The position numbers were made by a program, and so were the translations under genes. From assembly GCF_000718515.1 (NCBI RefSeq), contig NZ_JNZS01000014.1:88721-152720 (forward strand): 64,000 nt of DNA. The letters run 5' to 3'. Shown here in pieces: positions 30,938-41,381 of the stretch; within the stretch, counting starts at the first letter, position 1, and every line of letters begins with the position of its first letter. The DNA is from Micromonospora parva (GTDB taxonomy: Bacteria > Actinomycetota > Actinomycetes > Mycobacteriales > Micromonosporaceae). The notes under the pieces were generated by a model. The model was not told the origin of the DNA, searched no databases, and saw nothing but the letters and a program-made list of their open reading frames with translations.

Positions 30938-31978
30938 TCAGGCGGACCCCGTGCCCGGTTGGTGCATTCCCTTCACCCGTCGGCGGGACCGTTCGCGGTC
31001 GGTCCGCCCAAGCTCTGTCGCGTTCGGGTCGAGTCGCTCCGCGGCCCGCAGCCGCACCGAGGCGGCCCGCGGGTTCGCGGCGACCTCCGCCTCCCCGGGC
31101 AGTTCGGCGCCCCGGCTGAGCAGCCGGAACGTCGGACCGGACCCGGGAAGCTCGACCGGGAGGTCAATCGGGCCCTTACTGCGGACCCGGTCCGTGAGGG
31201 CCGCCTTGGTGAGCCTGTCCTCCAGCGAGTGGTAGGACAGGACCACCATGCGACCGCCCACGGTCAGTGCGTCGAGTGCGGATGGCAACGCTGTCTCCAG
31301 CGCTGCCAGCTCTCTGTTTACCTCGATCCGTAAAGCCTGAAACGTTCTCTTTGCCGGGTGACCGCCCGTTCGTCGGGCTGGCGCCGGAATGGAGTCCCGA
31401 ACCAGCTCCGCCAGCAGCGCGGACGAGGTGATCCGGGCCCGCTCCCGCTGCCGGATGATCGCCGAGGCGATCCGACCGGCGAACTTCTCCTCGCCGTAGA
31501 CCCGCAGCACCCGGGCCAGATCCGGATGCGCGTACGTGTTGACCACCTCCTCGGCGGTCACCCCCCGGGTCTGGTCCATCCGCATGTCCAGCGGCGCGTC
31601 CTGGGCGTACGCGAACCCGCGGTCGGGCGCGTCCAACTGCAACGACGAGACACCCAGGTCGAACAGGATGCCGTCGATGGCCGGATAGCCCAGCCGCTCC
31701 AGCACGTCCGGCAACTCGTCGTAGACGGCGTGCTCCAGGTGCACCCGATCGGCGAACCGGGCCAACCGGACCCGCGCGTGAGCGAGCGCCTCGGTGTCCC
31801 GGTCGAGCCCGATCAGGACCGTCTCCGGATGCGCCTCGAGCACCGCCTCCGCGTGCCCGGCCAGGCCGAGCGTCGCGTCGACGTAGACCGTCCGGCCGCC
31901 TCGACCCAGCGCGGGGGCCAGCAGCTCGAGGCACCGCTCGAGCAGCACCGGCACGTGCGTGCCGCGCAACTCCCCCAT
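30938..31978 (-). CDS. rsmH: 16S rRNA m4C1402 methyltransferase
   Basis: A 346 aa SAM-dependent enzyme (formerly MraW) that methylates N4 of C1402 in 16S rRNA. It begins [20 protein letters not shown]; the SAM site is [20 protein letters not shown], with [20 protein letters not shown] and [18 protein letters not shown] further on, and [17 protein letters not shown] near the C-terminus. All are standard family blocks. The ATG at 31978 is the family start. A 206 bp gap separates it from mraZ; I see no gene in that gap. Confidence 0.96.
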   Translation of the reverse strand: MGELRGTHVPVLLERCLELLAPALGRGGRTVYVDATLGLAGHAEAVLEAHPETVLIGLDRDTEALAHARVRLARFADRVHLEHAVYDELPDVLERLGYPAIDGILFDLGVSSLQLDAPDRGFAYAQDAPLDMRMDQTRGVTAEEVVNTYAHPDLARVLRVYGEEKFAGRIASAIIRQRERARITSSALLAELVRDSIPAPARRTGGHPAKRTFQALRIEVNRELAALETALPSALDALTVGGRMVVLSYHSLEDRLTKAALTDRVRSKGPIDLPVELPGSGPTFRLLSRGAELPGEAEVAANPRAASVRLRAAERLDPNATELGRTDRERSRRRVKGMHQPGTGSA

Positions 31979-32184
31979 GTTGACCCCCACTGGTTGAAAC
32001 GTCCGTTCTTGTCGTGCGCCTGTCGTCGGACGGCGCTGCCGTCGTACCGCCAGATCCCCATCCGCTCCCGCCTGACACCGGACCGTCGCCCAGTGACTGG
32101 ATCGTGCGCCTGGCACCGGGGAAGTGATGCCAGGAACTCGAAAGCGGCTGGAGATCTCGCAGTACGTCGGGCGCCGTTACCGCC

Positions 32185-32616
32185 CTACAGACCGCCGGGC
32201 AGCACCCCCTCCTCGATGTCGGCGAAGTCGTCTTCGCTCTCGGCGAGGTAGGTCTCCCAGGCGACCTTGTCCCAGATCTCCACCCGCGTGCTCGCGCCGA
32301 TCACCACCAGCTCGCGGTTGAGTGCGGCGTAGGCGCGCAGGTGGGCCGGAATGGTCACCCGACCCTGCTTGTCCGGAACCTCGTCGTGCGCACTGGCGAA
32401 GAAGACCCGGCTGTAGGCCCGGGCCGCCTTGTGTGTCATCGGCTGTGCGCGCAACTGCTCCGCGATCCGCTGGAACTCAGGAGTCGGGAAGACGTAGAGG
32501 CAGCGCTCCTGCCCTTTGGTGACCACGACACCCCCCGCCAGCTCATCCCGGAACTTCGCCGGAAGGATCAACCGGCCCTTTTCGTCCAGGCGCGGAGTGT
32601 GGGTGCCGAGAAACAT
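32185..32616 (-). CDS. mraZ: Transcriptional regulator MraZ
   Basis: A 143 aa double AbrB/SpoVT-like protein that binds repeats ahead of its own operon and represses dcw transcription. The first half starts [20 protein letters not shown] and the second repeats the fold with [19 protein letters not shown], both with the conserved KGR or QGR turn. The C-terminus is acidic. It is the first gene of the dcw operon. GTGG-type boxes overlapping the promoter lie upstream. The longer open frame upstream has no conserved content. Confidence 0.96.
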   Translation of the reverse strand: MFLGTHTPRLDEKGRLILPAKFRDELAGGVVVTKGQERCLYVFPTPEFQRIAEQLRAQPMTHKAARAYSRVFFASAHDEVPDKQGRVTIPAHLRAYAALNRELVVIGASTRVEIWDKVAWETYLAESEDDFADIEEGVLPGGL

Positions 32617-32692
32617 CGGCCCAACCCCCTCGCCCTTGAGCGGCGTTCGCGGCGCCGCTGACCCCCCGGGCCGGTGAGCCCTCCCGGCCTCA

Positions 32693-32726
32693 CCATTGGT
32701 CCCCACTCTACTCCACTTCCCTCCAC
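32693..32726 (-). promoter_or_regulatory. MraZ-binding repeat array (GTGG boxes)
   Basis: On the minus strand, GTGG occurs at 32726-32723, 32716-32713 and 32706-32703, each 10 bp apart, with a fourth degenerate box ATGG at 32696-32693. Two boxes read GTGGAG. MraZ is known to bind direct GTGG-type repeats at one-helical-turn spacing ahead of dcw operons. The array covers the -10 and spacer of the promoter, which fits autorepression. Confidence 0.75.
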
Positions 32727-32732
32727 CCGCAA
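32705..32732 (-). promoter_or_regulatory. Candidate mraZ (dcw operon) promoter
   Basis: TTGCGG (32732-32727), a 16 nt spacer and TAGAGT (32710-32705) on the minus strand, about 88 nt before the mraZ ATG, interleaved with the GTGG boxes. Confidence 0.55.
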
Positions 32733-32943
32733 CCAAATTCACCCGCGCGGCGCGCCTTACTCGGGGGCAAAACCGCACGTCACGAGGGGTGGAGCGGAGT
32801 GGAGGGCGCCGGCCGCCCCTCGGCGTGGTCCGCTTTCCGACATAGATCGACTCCGTCCGGGGGACGCCGACCCGGCCGCCCGCGCAGCCACCACGGCCGA
32901 ACGGTTCACCGTCGGCGGCGATCTGGTGGGGCCAGCGGTCCGG

Positions 32944-32949
32944 TAACCT
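32944..32949 (+). promoter_or_regulatory. Putative -10 of a leaderless murT promoter
   Basis: TAACCT, then 7 nt, then the murT GTG at 32957. The spacing predicts transcription starting at the start codon. No clear -35. Confidence 0.45.
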
Positions 32950-32956
32950 CGCTCGC

Positions 32957-34219
32957 GTGACGGACGCGAAAATGCCCCTACGGGCCAAGGTGGCCAGCTC
33001 CGTGTCACGGACCGCCGCGGCGCTCTCCCGGGCGGCTGGCCGTGGCGACGGTTCGGTGATCGGCGGGTGGATCGGCCTGAAGATCGACCCGGACCTGCTG
33101 GCCCACCTGTCGGCCGGGCGCGCGATCGCGCTCGTCTCCGGCACCAACGGCAAGACCACCACCACCCGGTTGACCTCCGCCGCGGTCGGCGTGCTCGGCC
33201 GGGTCGCCACCAACTCGTTCGGCGCCAACATGCCTAGCGGGCACACCTCGGCGCTGGCCAAGGCCGGCAGCACCCCGTACGCGGTGCTGGAGGTCGACGA
33301 GCACTATCTGGCCCAGGTGCTGGAGGCGACCGAGCCACACGTGGTCGCGCTGCTGAACCTCTCCCGCGACCAGCTCGACCGCGCCAAGGAGGTCGCCATG
33401 ATGGCGCAGCTCTGGCGCGCGGCGCTGGTCCGGCACACCGACGTACGGGTGGTGGCCAACGCCGACGACCCGCTGGTGGTGTGGGCCGCCACCCCGCCCG
33501 GCGACCCCGCCCGGGGCATCAAGCCGCCGCACGTGACGTGGTTCAGCGCCGGCCAGCGCTGGCACGACGACTCCTGGGTCTGCCCGGAGTGCGGCTCGAC
33601 GATCCAGCGCTCCGGCGAGCAGTGGTGGTGCACCGGCTGCCCGCTACGGCGACCGGAGCCGCACTGGGTCGTCGAGGACGAGGGCGTGCTCGACCCCAGC
33701 GGCGCCTGGCACAAGGTCTCCCTCCAGCTGCCCGGCAAGGTCAACCTCGGCAACGCGGCGACGGCGCTGGCGGTGGCGGCCGAGTTCGGCGTCCGCCCGG
33801 TCGACGCGGTGTCCCGCCTCGGCATCGTCACCTCGGTCGCCGGCCGCTACGCGCAGGTCGACAAGGACGGGCGCAACATCCGGCTGCTGCTGGCCAAGAA
33901 CCCGGCCAGCTGGCTGGAGGCGTTCGACATGGCCGACGAAGCGCCGACCCTGCTCTCCATCAACGCGCGCGACCCCGACGGCATGGACACCTCCTGGCTC
34001 TACGACGTCGACTTCGCCCCGCTCCGGGGCCGGCAGGTGCTGATCACCGGCGACCGGGCGTACGACCTGGCGGTGCGGCTGGACGTCAACGACGTCCCGT
34101 TCCAGCACGTCCGGACGTTCGACGACGCGCTCCGGGCGGTCCCGCCCGGGCGGCTGGAGGTCATCGCGAACTACACCGCGTTCCAGGACATCCGAGCGGA
34201 GTTGGACCGTGTCATCTGA
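32957..34219 (+). CDS. murT: Lipid II isoglutaminyl synthase, MurT subunit
   Basis: A 420 aa Mur-ligase-like protein. With GatD it amidates the alpha-carboxyl of D-Glu in lipid II, using ATP and glutamine-derived ammonia. The ATP site is [34 protein letters not shown] follows. A four-cysteine zinc ribbon, [11 protein letters not shown] and [12 protein letters not shown], lies in the middle as in characterised MurT. The C-terminal DUF1727 part contains [19 protein letters not shown]. It overlaps gatD by 11 bp. It is divergent from mraZ, next to the dcw cluster it serves. Confidence 0.93.
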   Translation: MTDAKMPLRAKVASSVSRTAAALSRAAGRGDGSVIGGWIGLKIDPDLLAHLSAGRAIALVSGTNGKTTTTRLTSAAVGVLGRVATNSFGANMPSGHTSALAKAGSTPYAVLEVDEHYLAQVLEATEPHVVALLNLSRDQLDRAKEVAMMAQLWRAALVRHTDVRVVANADDPLVVWAATPPGDPARGIKPPHVTWFSAGQRWHDDSWVCPECGSTIQRSGEQWWCTGCPLRRPEPHWVVEDEGVLDPSGAWHKVSLQLPGKVNLGNAATALAVAAEFGVRPVDAVSRLGIVTSVAGRYAQVDKDGRNIRLLLAKNPASWLEAFDMADEAPTLLSINARDPDGMDTSWLYDVDFAPLRGRQVLITGDRAYDLAVRLDVNDVPFQHVRTFDDALRAVPPGRLEVIANYTAFQDIRAELDRVI

Positions 34220-34928
34220 GAGTCTGCGCATCGTCTGGATCTACCCCGACCTGCTCTCCACCTACGGAGACCGGGGCAACGCCCTGATCCTCGCCCGTCG
34301 GGCCCGTCAGCGCGGGATGCCGGTCGAGGTGCTGGAGGTCCGCTCGGATGAGCGGCTGCCCGCGACCGCCGACATCTACCTGGTCGGCGGCGGCGAGGAC
34401 GGCCCGCAGGCGCTGGGCGCCCAGCGGCTGCTCGCCGACGGCGGCCTGCACCGCGCTGTCGCCCAGGGCTCGGTCGTGTTCGGCGTCTGCGCCGGCTACC
34501 AACTGCTCGGCACGTCGTTTTTCGCCAAGGGCGTGCAGTGCCGCGGGCTGGAGCTGCTCGACCTGCAGTCCGACCGGGGTGAGACCCGGGCCGTGGGCGA
34601 GCTGGCCGGCGAGATCGACCCCCGGCTGGGCCTGCCCCCGCTCACCGGCTTCGAGAACCACGGCGGTCGCACCCACCTCGGTCCGGAGGTCTCGCCGTTG
34701 GCCCGGGTCACCGCCGGGGTGGGCAACGACGGCGCCACCGAGGGCGCGTGGCGCGGCAAGCTCCTGGGCACCTACTCGCACGGCCCGGCGCTGGCTCGCA
34801 ACCCGGCCCTGGCCGACCTGTTGCTGCGCTGGGCCACCGGGGCGCACCAGCTCCCGCCGTTGGACGACACCTGGTCGGACCGGCTCCGCAACGAGCGCCG
34901 CTCCGCGGTGGCCGCCGCCCGGGCATGA
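34209..34928 (+). CDS. gatD: Lipid II isoglutaminyl synthase, glutaminase subunit GatD
   Basis: A 239 aa cobyric-acid-synthase-like class I glutaminase that feeds ammonia to MurT. It opens IVWIYPDLLSTYGDRGNALI; the nucleophile Cys is in FGVCAGYQLLG and the catalytic His in LGTYSHGPALARNPALAD. GFENHGGRTHLG is conserved in the family. GTG at 34209 lies inside the end of murT, so translation is coupled and subunits are made together. The stop overlaps the next gene. Confidence 0.93.
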   Translation: MSSESLRIVWIYPDLLSTYGDRGNALILARRARQRGMPVEVLEVRSDERLPATADIYLVGGGEDGPQALGAQRLLADGGLHRAVAQGSVVFGVCAGYQLLGTSFFAKGVQCRGLELLDLQSDRGETRAVGELAGEIDPRLGLPPLTGFENHGGRTHLGPEVSPLARVTAGVGNDGATEGAWRGKLLGTYSHGPALARNPALADLLLRWATGAHQLPPLDDTWSDRLRNERRSAVAAARA

Positions 34929-35608
34929 TCCGCGCCGTCCGGCGGCTGCTCCGGCAGCCGTCGGCCGTCCGGTTCGCCCTGCTCGTGCTGCTGATCGGCG
35001 CCTGCGGGTTACTGCTGCTGCTGGTGCCCCACCCGGATCCGGAGCAGCTGCCGCTGGTCGCCGACCGGCTGGGCGACCTGGCCCCGGTGGCGGCGATCCT
35101 CGGGGGCGCGCTGCTGCTGGTGGCGCTGGTGCCCCGGACCTTCATCACGCTCGCCGCGGGCGCGATCTTCGGCCCCCTGGAGGGTGCCGGGTACGCACTG
35201 GGCGCCGCGCTGCTGGCCGCGGCGATCGGGTTCACCGTCGGCCGGTTGCTCGGTCGGGAGTTCGTCGCCGAACGGGTCCGCGGTCGACTGGCCCGCCTCG
35301 ACCGCTGGTTCGCCCGGCAGAGCGTGCTCGGGGTGGTCACCGTCCGGCTGCTGCCGATCGCCGGCTTCGGGCTGGTCAGCTACGGCTACGGCACGACCGG
35401 CGCCCGGGTGCTGCCGTTCCTGGCCGGCAGCGTGATCGCGTCCGCGCCGACAGCCTTCGGCTACGCGGCGATCGGTGCGGCGGTCAGCTCCCCGGGCGAG
35501 GTCAACTGGTACGCCGCCGCCCCGGCCAGCCTGGGCCTGATCGCCAGCCTGGTGCTCATCCACCAGTGGTGGCGCGCCGAACGCCGCCGCCGCGCCACCC
35601 AACCCTGA
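34925..35608 (+). CDS. VTT/DedA-type (TVP38-like) membrane protein
   Basis: A 227 aa membrane protein with about five hydrophobic segments. The VTT (SNARE-associated) domain pattern is visible: FITLAAGAIFGPLEGAGYAL, GRLLGREFVAERVRGRLARL, VTVRLLPIAGFGLVSYGYG and AGSVIASAPTAFGYAAIGA. Relatives include DedA and TVP38/TMEM64 proteins, some of which are lipid scramblases or flip undecaprenyl phosphate. Coupling to gatD (ATGA overlap) makes a lipid-carrier role in wall synthesis attractive, but that is inference. Confidence 0.8.
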   Translation: MIRAVRRLLRQPSAVRFALLVLLIGACGLLLLLVPHPDPEQLPLVADRLGDLAPVAAILGGALLLVALVPRTFITLAAGAIFGPLEGAGYALGAALLAAAIGFTVGRLLGREFVAERVRGRLARLDRWFARQSVLGVVTVRLLPIAGFGLVSYGYGTTGARVLPFLAGSVIASAPTAFGYAAIGAAVSSPGEVNWYAAAPASLGLIASLVLIHQWWRAERRRRATQP

Positions 35609-35631
35609 CCCCGCCCCACCCCCAGCCCCGC

Positions 35632-35701
35632 CGATCTTGCAGTTTCTGTCCCGACAAACCGTGCTGCGACGGGCGAAACGACATCCGAAAGTGCAAGATC
35701 G
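35632..35701. repeat. Palindrome-ended intergenic repeat, copy 2
   Basis: Terminal 10 bp inverted repeats CGATCTTGCA (35632-35641) and TGCAAGATCG (35692-35701) with TTTCTGT-CCGACAAA and CCGAAA inside. Exactly 70 bp, like the core of copy 1 at 23829-23898; ends are identical and the centre differs. It sits between convergent genes (VTT protein and leuS), so it could also fold as a bidirectional RNA hairpin. No U-run. Confidence 0.8.
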
Positions 35702-35767
35702 ACGAGGCCGGGGCGACGATGCCGGGGCGACGCGGGCAGGGCGACGCGGGGCGGGGACGGGTGCGGG

Positions 35768-38608
<2,841 letters not shown>

Positions 38609-38670
38609 CGTCTCTCCTCGCTTCGCTTCGCTTCGTCTCGGCACCACCGGGCCGGGCCGGCGGCGGGCAC

Positions 38671-38696
38671 AAAAAAGCCCCTCGCGCAGGAGGGGC
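38671..38696 (-). terminator. Intrinsic terminator (attenuator) ahead of leuS
   Basis: On the minus strand GCCCCTC (38696-38690), six-base loop CTGCGC, GAGGGGC (38683-38677), then six T residues (38676-38671). It is a textbook intrinsic terminator, placed 63 nt before the leuS ATG and after the leader peptide, so it would stop transcription before leuS unless prevented. Confidence 0.85.
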
Positions 38697-38698
38697 CG

Positions 38699-38732
38699 CC
38701 GTGCTGTCGCTGCGTTCAGCGCATCAGCACGG
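38699..38732 (-). promoter_or_regulatory. Leader hairpin overlapping the leuL-type stop codon
   Basis: Perfect 8 bp arms CCGTGCTG and CAGCACGG (minus strand, 38732-38725 and 38706-38699) around an 18 nt loop. The upstream arm overlaps the last codons and stop of the leader peptide, so a translating ribosome would block it. This fits a pause or 1:2 hairpin in an attenuator. Confidence 0.6.
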
Positions 38733-38762
38733 CCCGGTAAGAAGCAGGAAGACTCCGGCCAT
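38724..38762 (-). CDS. Leucine leader peptide for leuS (12 aa)
   Basis: Start ATG at 38762, stop TGA ending at 38724. The peptide is [12 protein letters not shown], with three consecutive leucine codons CTG CTT CTT at 38747-38739. CTT is an unusual leucine codon in this GC-rich DNA. The ORF is followed by an overlapping hairpin and then an intrinsic terminator. This is the arrangement of ribosome-mediated attenuation, in which slow decoding for lack of charged leucyl-tRNA prevents termination and raises leuS expression. Translation is inferred. Confidence 0.8.
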   Translation of the reverse strand: MAGVFLLLTGPC

Positions 38763-38769
38763 GCCCCGC

Positions 38770-38775
38770 AGTGTA
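38770..38775 (-). promoter_or_regulatory. Putative -10 of the leuS leader transcript
   Basis: TACACT on the minus strand, ending 7 nt before the leader-peptide ATG. The transcript would start at or just before the ATG, so the leader peptide would be read from a leaderless message. No convincing -35. Confidence 0.5.
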
Positions 38776-39012
38776 CCTCGCCCACGGTTCGTCCTGCCGG
38801 CCCCCGGGCGGCTCGAAGCCGTTCCCCCGAGCTGGCGAAAATCGGTGCGTAACCGACGGACTACCTGCGGGGGTCGGCGATAACGACAAACATGGTTAGC
38901 CTGAGAGACCAGTGAGATTCCTGCGGCAAACGAGGCTCGGCGTCGCGAACCCAACGGCGGGTCCAGGTGCTCTCTGTGCAGAGCTGCCGTGACGGCGACG
39001 AGGAGGAGGCCC

Positions 39013-40065
39013 GTGACACAACAGACCTGGGACGAGGTGGGCGGCCTATTGCCGCACGACGAGTTCCGCGCCGCCAGCGAGGCCATCGTGGCCAACATCG
39101 AGCAGGTCATCGAGGGTAAGACCGCCACCGTGCGGCTCGCCCTGGCCGTCCTGCTCGCCGAGGGTCACCTCCTGATCGAAGACGTCCCAGGTGTCGGCAA
39201 GACCAAGCTGGCCAAGGCCCTCGCGCGGTCCATCGACTGCACGGTGCGGCGCATCCAGTTCACCCCCGACCTGCTGCCCAGCGACGTCACCGGGGTCAGC
39301 GTCTACAACCAGGAGACGCACGACTTCGAGTTCCGTCCGGGCGCCGTGTTCGCCAACCTGGTGGTCGGTGACGAGATCAACCGGGCCTCGCCGAAGACCC
39401 AGTCGGCGTTGCTGGAGTGCATGGAGGAGCGGCAGGTCACCGTCGACGGGGTGACGTACCAGCTCCAGACCCCGTTCATGGTGATCGCCACCCAGAACCC
39501 GATCGAGATGGAGGGGACCTATCCGCTGCCGGAGGCGCAGCGCGACCGGTTCACCGCCCGCATCGCGATGGGTTACCCGGACTCCAACGCCGAGCTGGCC
39601 ATGCTCGACGGTCACGGCGCCACCGACCCGCTGCACGAGCTGCGCGCGGTCTCCGACGCGGCCATCGTCCGGCAGCTCATCGCCACCGTCCGGCAGGTGC
39701 ACGTCGCGGACGCGGTCAAGCAGTACGCGATCGACCTGGTCACCGCCACCCGCGAGGCCCCCGACCTGCGGCTCGGCGCGTCCCCCCGGGCGACCCTGCA
39801 GTTGCTGCGCACCGCCCGCGCGGTCGCCGCCCTGGAGGGCCGCGACTACGTCCTCCCCGACGACCTGCAGGCCCTGGCGGTGCCGGTGCTCGCCCACCGG
39901 ATCATCCCGACCGCCGACGCGCAGCTCGCCCGACGCACCACCGACGCCATCGTCTCCGAGCTGGTGCACCGCCTGCCGCTCCCCCACGACCGGCAGCGCA
40001 ACCCGTACGACACCCGGCCCGCCACCGGAAACGGCCGCGCGCCCTACGAGCCGCGGAGGCCATGA
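39013..40065 (+). CDS. MoxR-family AAA+ ATPase
   Basis: A 350 aa AAA+ ATPase of the MoxR group, chaperone-like proteins that act with DUF58/VWA partners. Walker A is EDVPGVGKTKLAKALARS; Walker B is LVVGDEINRASPKTQSALLE; then MEERQVTVDG, TQNPIEMEGTYPLPEAQRDR (sensor 1 region) and ASPRATLQLLRTARAVAAL. GTG at 39013 is chosen for the strong AGGAGGAGG site; an earlier GTG at 38989 is possible. It heads a three-gene operon with the DUF58 and transglutaminase genes, a set conserved in actinobacteria and of unclear role. Confidence 0.92.
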   Translation: MTQQTWDEVGGLLPHDEFRAASEAIVANIEQVIEGKTATVRLALAVLLAEGHLLIEDVPGVGKTKLAKALARSIDCTVRRIQFTPDLLPSDVTGVSVYNQETHDFEFRPGAVFANLVVGDEINRASPKTQSALLECMEERQVTVDGVTYQLQTPFMVIATQNPIEMEGTYPLPEAQRDRFTARIAMGYPDSNAELAMLDGHGATDPLHELRAVSDAAIVRQLIATVRQVHVADAVKQYAIDLVTATREAPDLRLGASPRATLQLLRTARAVAALEGRDYVLPDDLQALAVPVLAHRIIPTADAQLARRTTDAIVSELVHRLPLPHDRQRNPYDTRPATGNGRAPYEPRRP

Positions 40066-40066
40066 C

Positions 40067-41365
40067 GTGCGTGCCGGGCTACGCGGGCTGACCACCCGCG
40101 GGCGGTCCTTCCTCGCCGCCGCGGTCGCGGCGGCGATCTCGGCCGGCATCCTCGGCGAGAAGGACCTGCTGCGGGTGGCCGTGCTGTTGGCCATCCTGCC
40201 GTTGCTGGCCGCCGCCTACGTCGGGCGCAGCCGCTACAAGCTGGCCTGCAACCGTTCGCTGGACCCGCACCGGGTTCCGGTCGGGGCCAACTCCCGGGTG
40301 GTGCTGCGCCTGCAGAACCTGTCCCGGCTGCCGACCGGCACCCTGCTCCTGGAGGACCGGCTGCCCTACGCGCTGGGCAGCCGGCCCCGGGTCGTGTTGG
40401 AGCGGCTCGGCGCGCACCAGGCCAGCTCCGTGGCGTACACGGTGCGGGCCGACGTGCGGGGCCGCTACGACGTGGGCCCGCTGGTCGTCCGGATGACCGA
40501 TCCGTTCGGCCTCTGCGAGCTCACCCGCTCGTTCCCCAGCACCGACCACCTGACGGTCATCCCGCAGGTCACCCCGCTGCCGTCGGTCCGGCTCCCCGGG
40601 GAGTACGCGGGCAGCGGCGACAGCCGGGCCCGCTCGGTGGCGGTGCACGGCGAGGACGACGCGGCGACCCGGGAGTACCGGCGCGGCGACGACCTGCGCC
40701 GGGTGCACTGGAAGTCCACCGCCCGCACCGGTGAGCTGATGGTGCGCCGCGAGGAGCAGCCCTGGGAGAGCCGCGCCACCGTCGTGCTGGACACCCGGGC
40801 GTACGGCCACCGCGGCGAGGGGCCGACGGCCAGTTTCGAGTGGGCGGTCTCGGCCGCCGCGAGCATCGCCGTCCACCTGCGGCAGGCCGGTTACAAGTTG
40901 CGGCTGGTCACCGGCGCGGGGGCGGACGTGGACGCCTCGGAGGCCGGCGGGGACGGGGCGCTGCTCGACCACCTCGCCGAGGTACGACTGGATCAGCGTG
41001 CCGAGGTCACCGGCCTCGTGCAGCGGGTCCGCCAGCGCTCCGACGGTGGTCTGATCATCGGCCTGTTCGGCACTGTCAGCGTCGCCGAGGCGGAGCTGCT
41101 GGCCGGGCTGCGGGGCAACAACGCCACCTGCGTCGGCTTCCTGTTGAACAGCTCCACCTGGCTCAGCCTGCCCGAGAAGGCCCGCGCCGAGGCGGAACAC
41201 GCGCACGCCGCCGCCGTCCTCGCCATGTTGCAGAGTGGCTGGCGGGTGGTCGGCGTCGACCACGGCGGCCGGCTACCGGCGCTGTGGCCGCAGGCCGGCC
41301 GGGGTGCGCAGGGGTTCGCCATGCGGGCCGCGCTGGCCGAGACGGTCGCCGGCGGTGTGCGATGA
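40067..41365 (+). CDS. DUF58 domain membrane protein
   Basis: A 432 aa protein. Two hydrophobic segments (about residues 15-50) anchor it; the DUF58 signature VHGEDDAATREYRRGDDLRR with VHWKSTARTGELMVRREEQP is central, followed by a VWA-like fold (ATVVLDTRAYGHRG). DUF58 proteins are regular partners of MoxR ATPases. The GTG lies one base after the moxR stop. The C-terminus (LAMLQSGWRVVGVDHGGRLP) is soluble. Biochemical role unknown; complex formation with MoxR is inferred from context. Confidence 0.88.
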   Translation: MRAGLRGLTTRGRSFLAAAVAAAISAGILGEKDLLRVAVLLAILPLLAAAYVGRSRYKLACNRSLDPHRVPVGANSRVVLRLQNLSRLPTGTLLLEDRLPYALGSRPRVVLERLGAHQASSVAYTVRADVRGRYDVGPLVVRMTDPFGLCELTRSFPSTDHLTVIPQVTPLPSVRLPGEYAGSGDSRARSVAVHGEDDAATREYRRGDDLRRVHWKSTARTGELMVRREEQPWESRATVVLDTRAYGHRGEGPTASFEWAVSAAASIAVHLRQAGYKLRLVTGAGADVDASEAGGDGALLDHLAEVRLDQRAEVTGLVQRVRQRSDGGLIIGLFGTVSVAEAELLAGLRGNNATCVGFLLNSSTWLSLPEKARAEAEHAHAAAVLAMLQSGWRVVGVDHGGRLPALWPQAGRGAQGFAMRAALAETVAGGVR

Positions 41366-41381
41366 ACGGAAGGCTCCCCTC

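Larger units (their letters stand above)
32617..32956. other. Divergent spacer between mraZ and murT
   Basis: This 340 bp spacer holds the mraZ promoter and MraZ boxes (32693-32732) and a likely leaderless murT promoter (32944). The 32750-32930 stretch shows no gene I can support; short open frames there look like shadows. Confidence 0.6.
38609..39012. other. Divergent leader region between leuS and moxR
   Basis: This 404 bp region holds the leuS attenuator (38671-38762) and its promoter (about 38770). The plus-strand part toward moxR (38880-39000) contains a possible -10 TAGCCT at 38897-38902 without a clear -35, and the AGGAGGAGG ribosome site at 39001-39009. No other gene is supported. 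Confidence 0.6.

Noticed and set aside
32616..33273. Long N-terminal extension of mraZ.
   Set aside because: The extra residues run through the promoter and MraZ boxes and match no MraZ; the family starts [11 protein letters not shown].
38609..38800. T-box riboswitch upstream of leuS.
   Set aside because: No T-box consensus or specifier stem seen; a Leu-rich leader ORF with terminator explains the region better.
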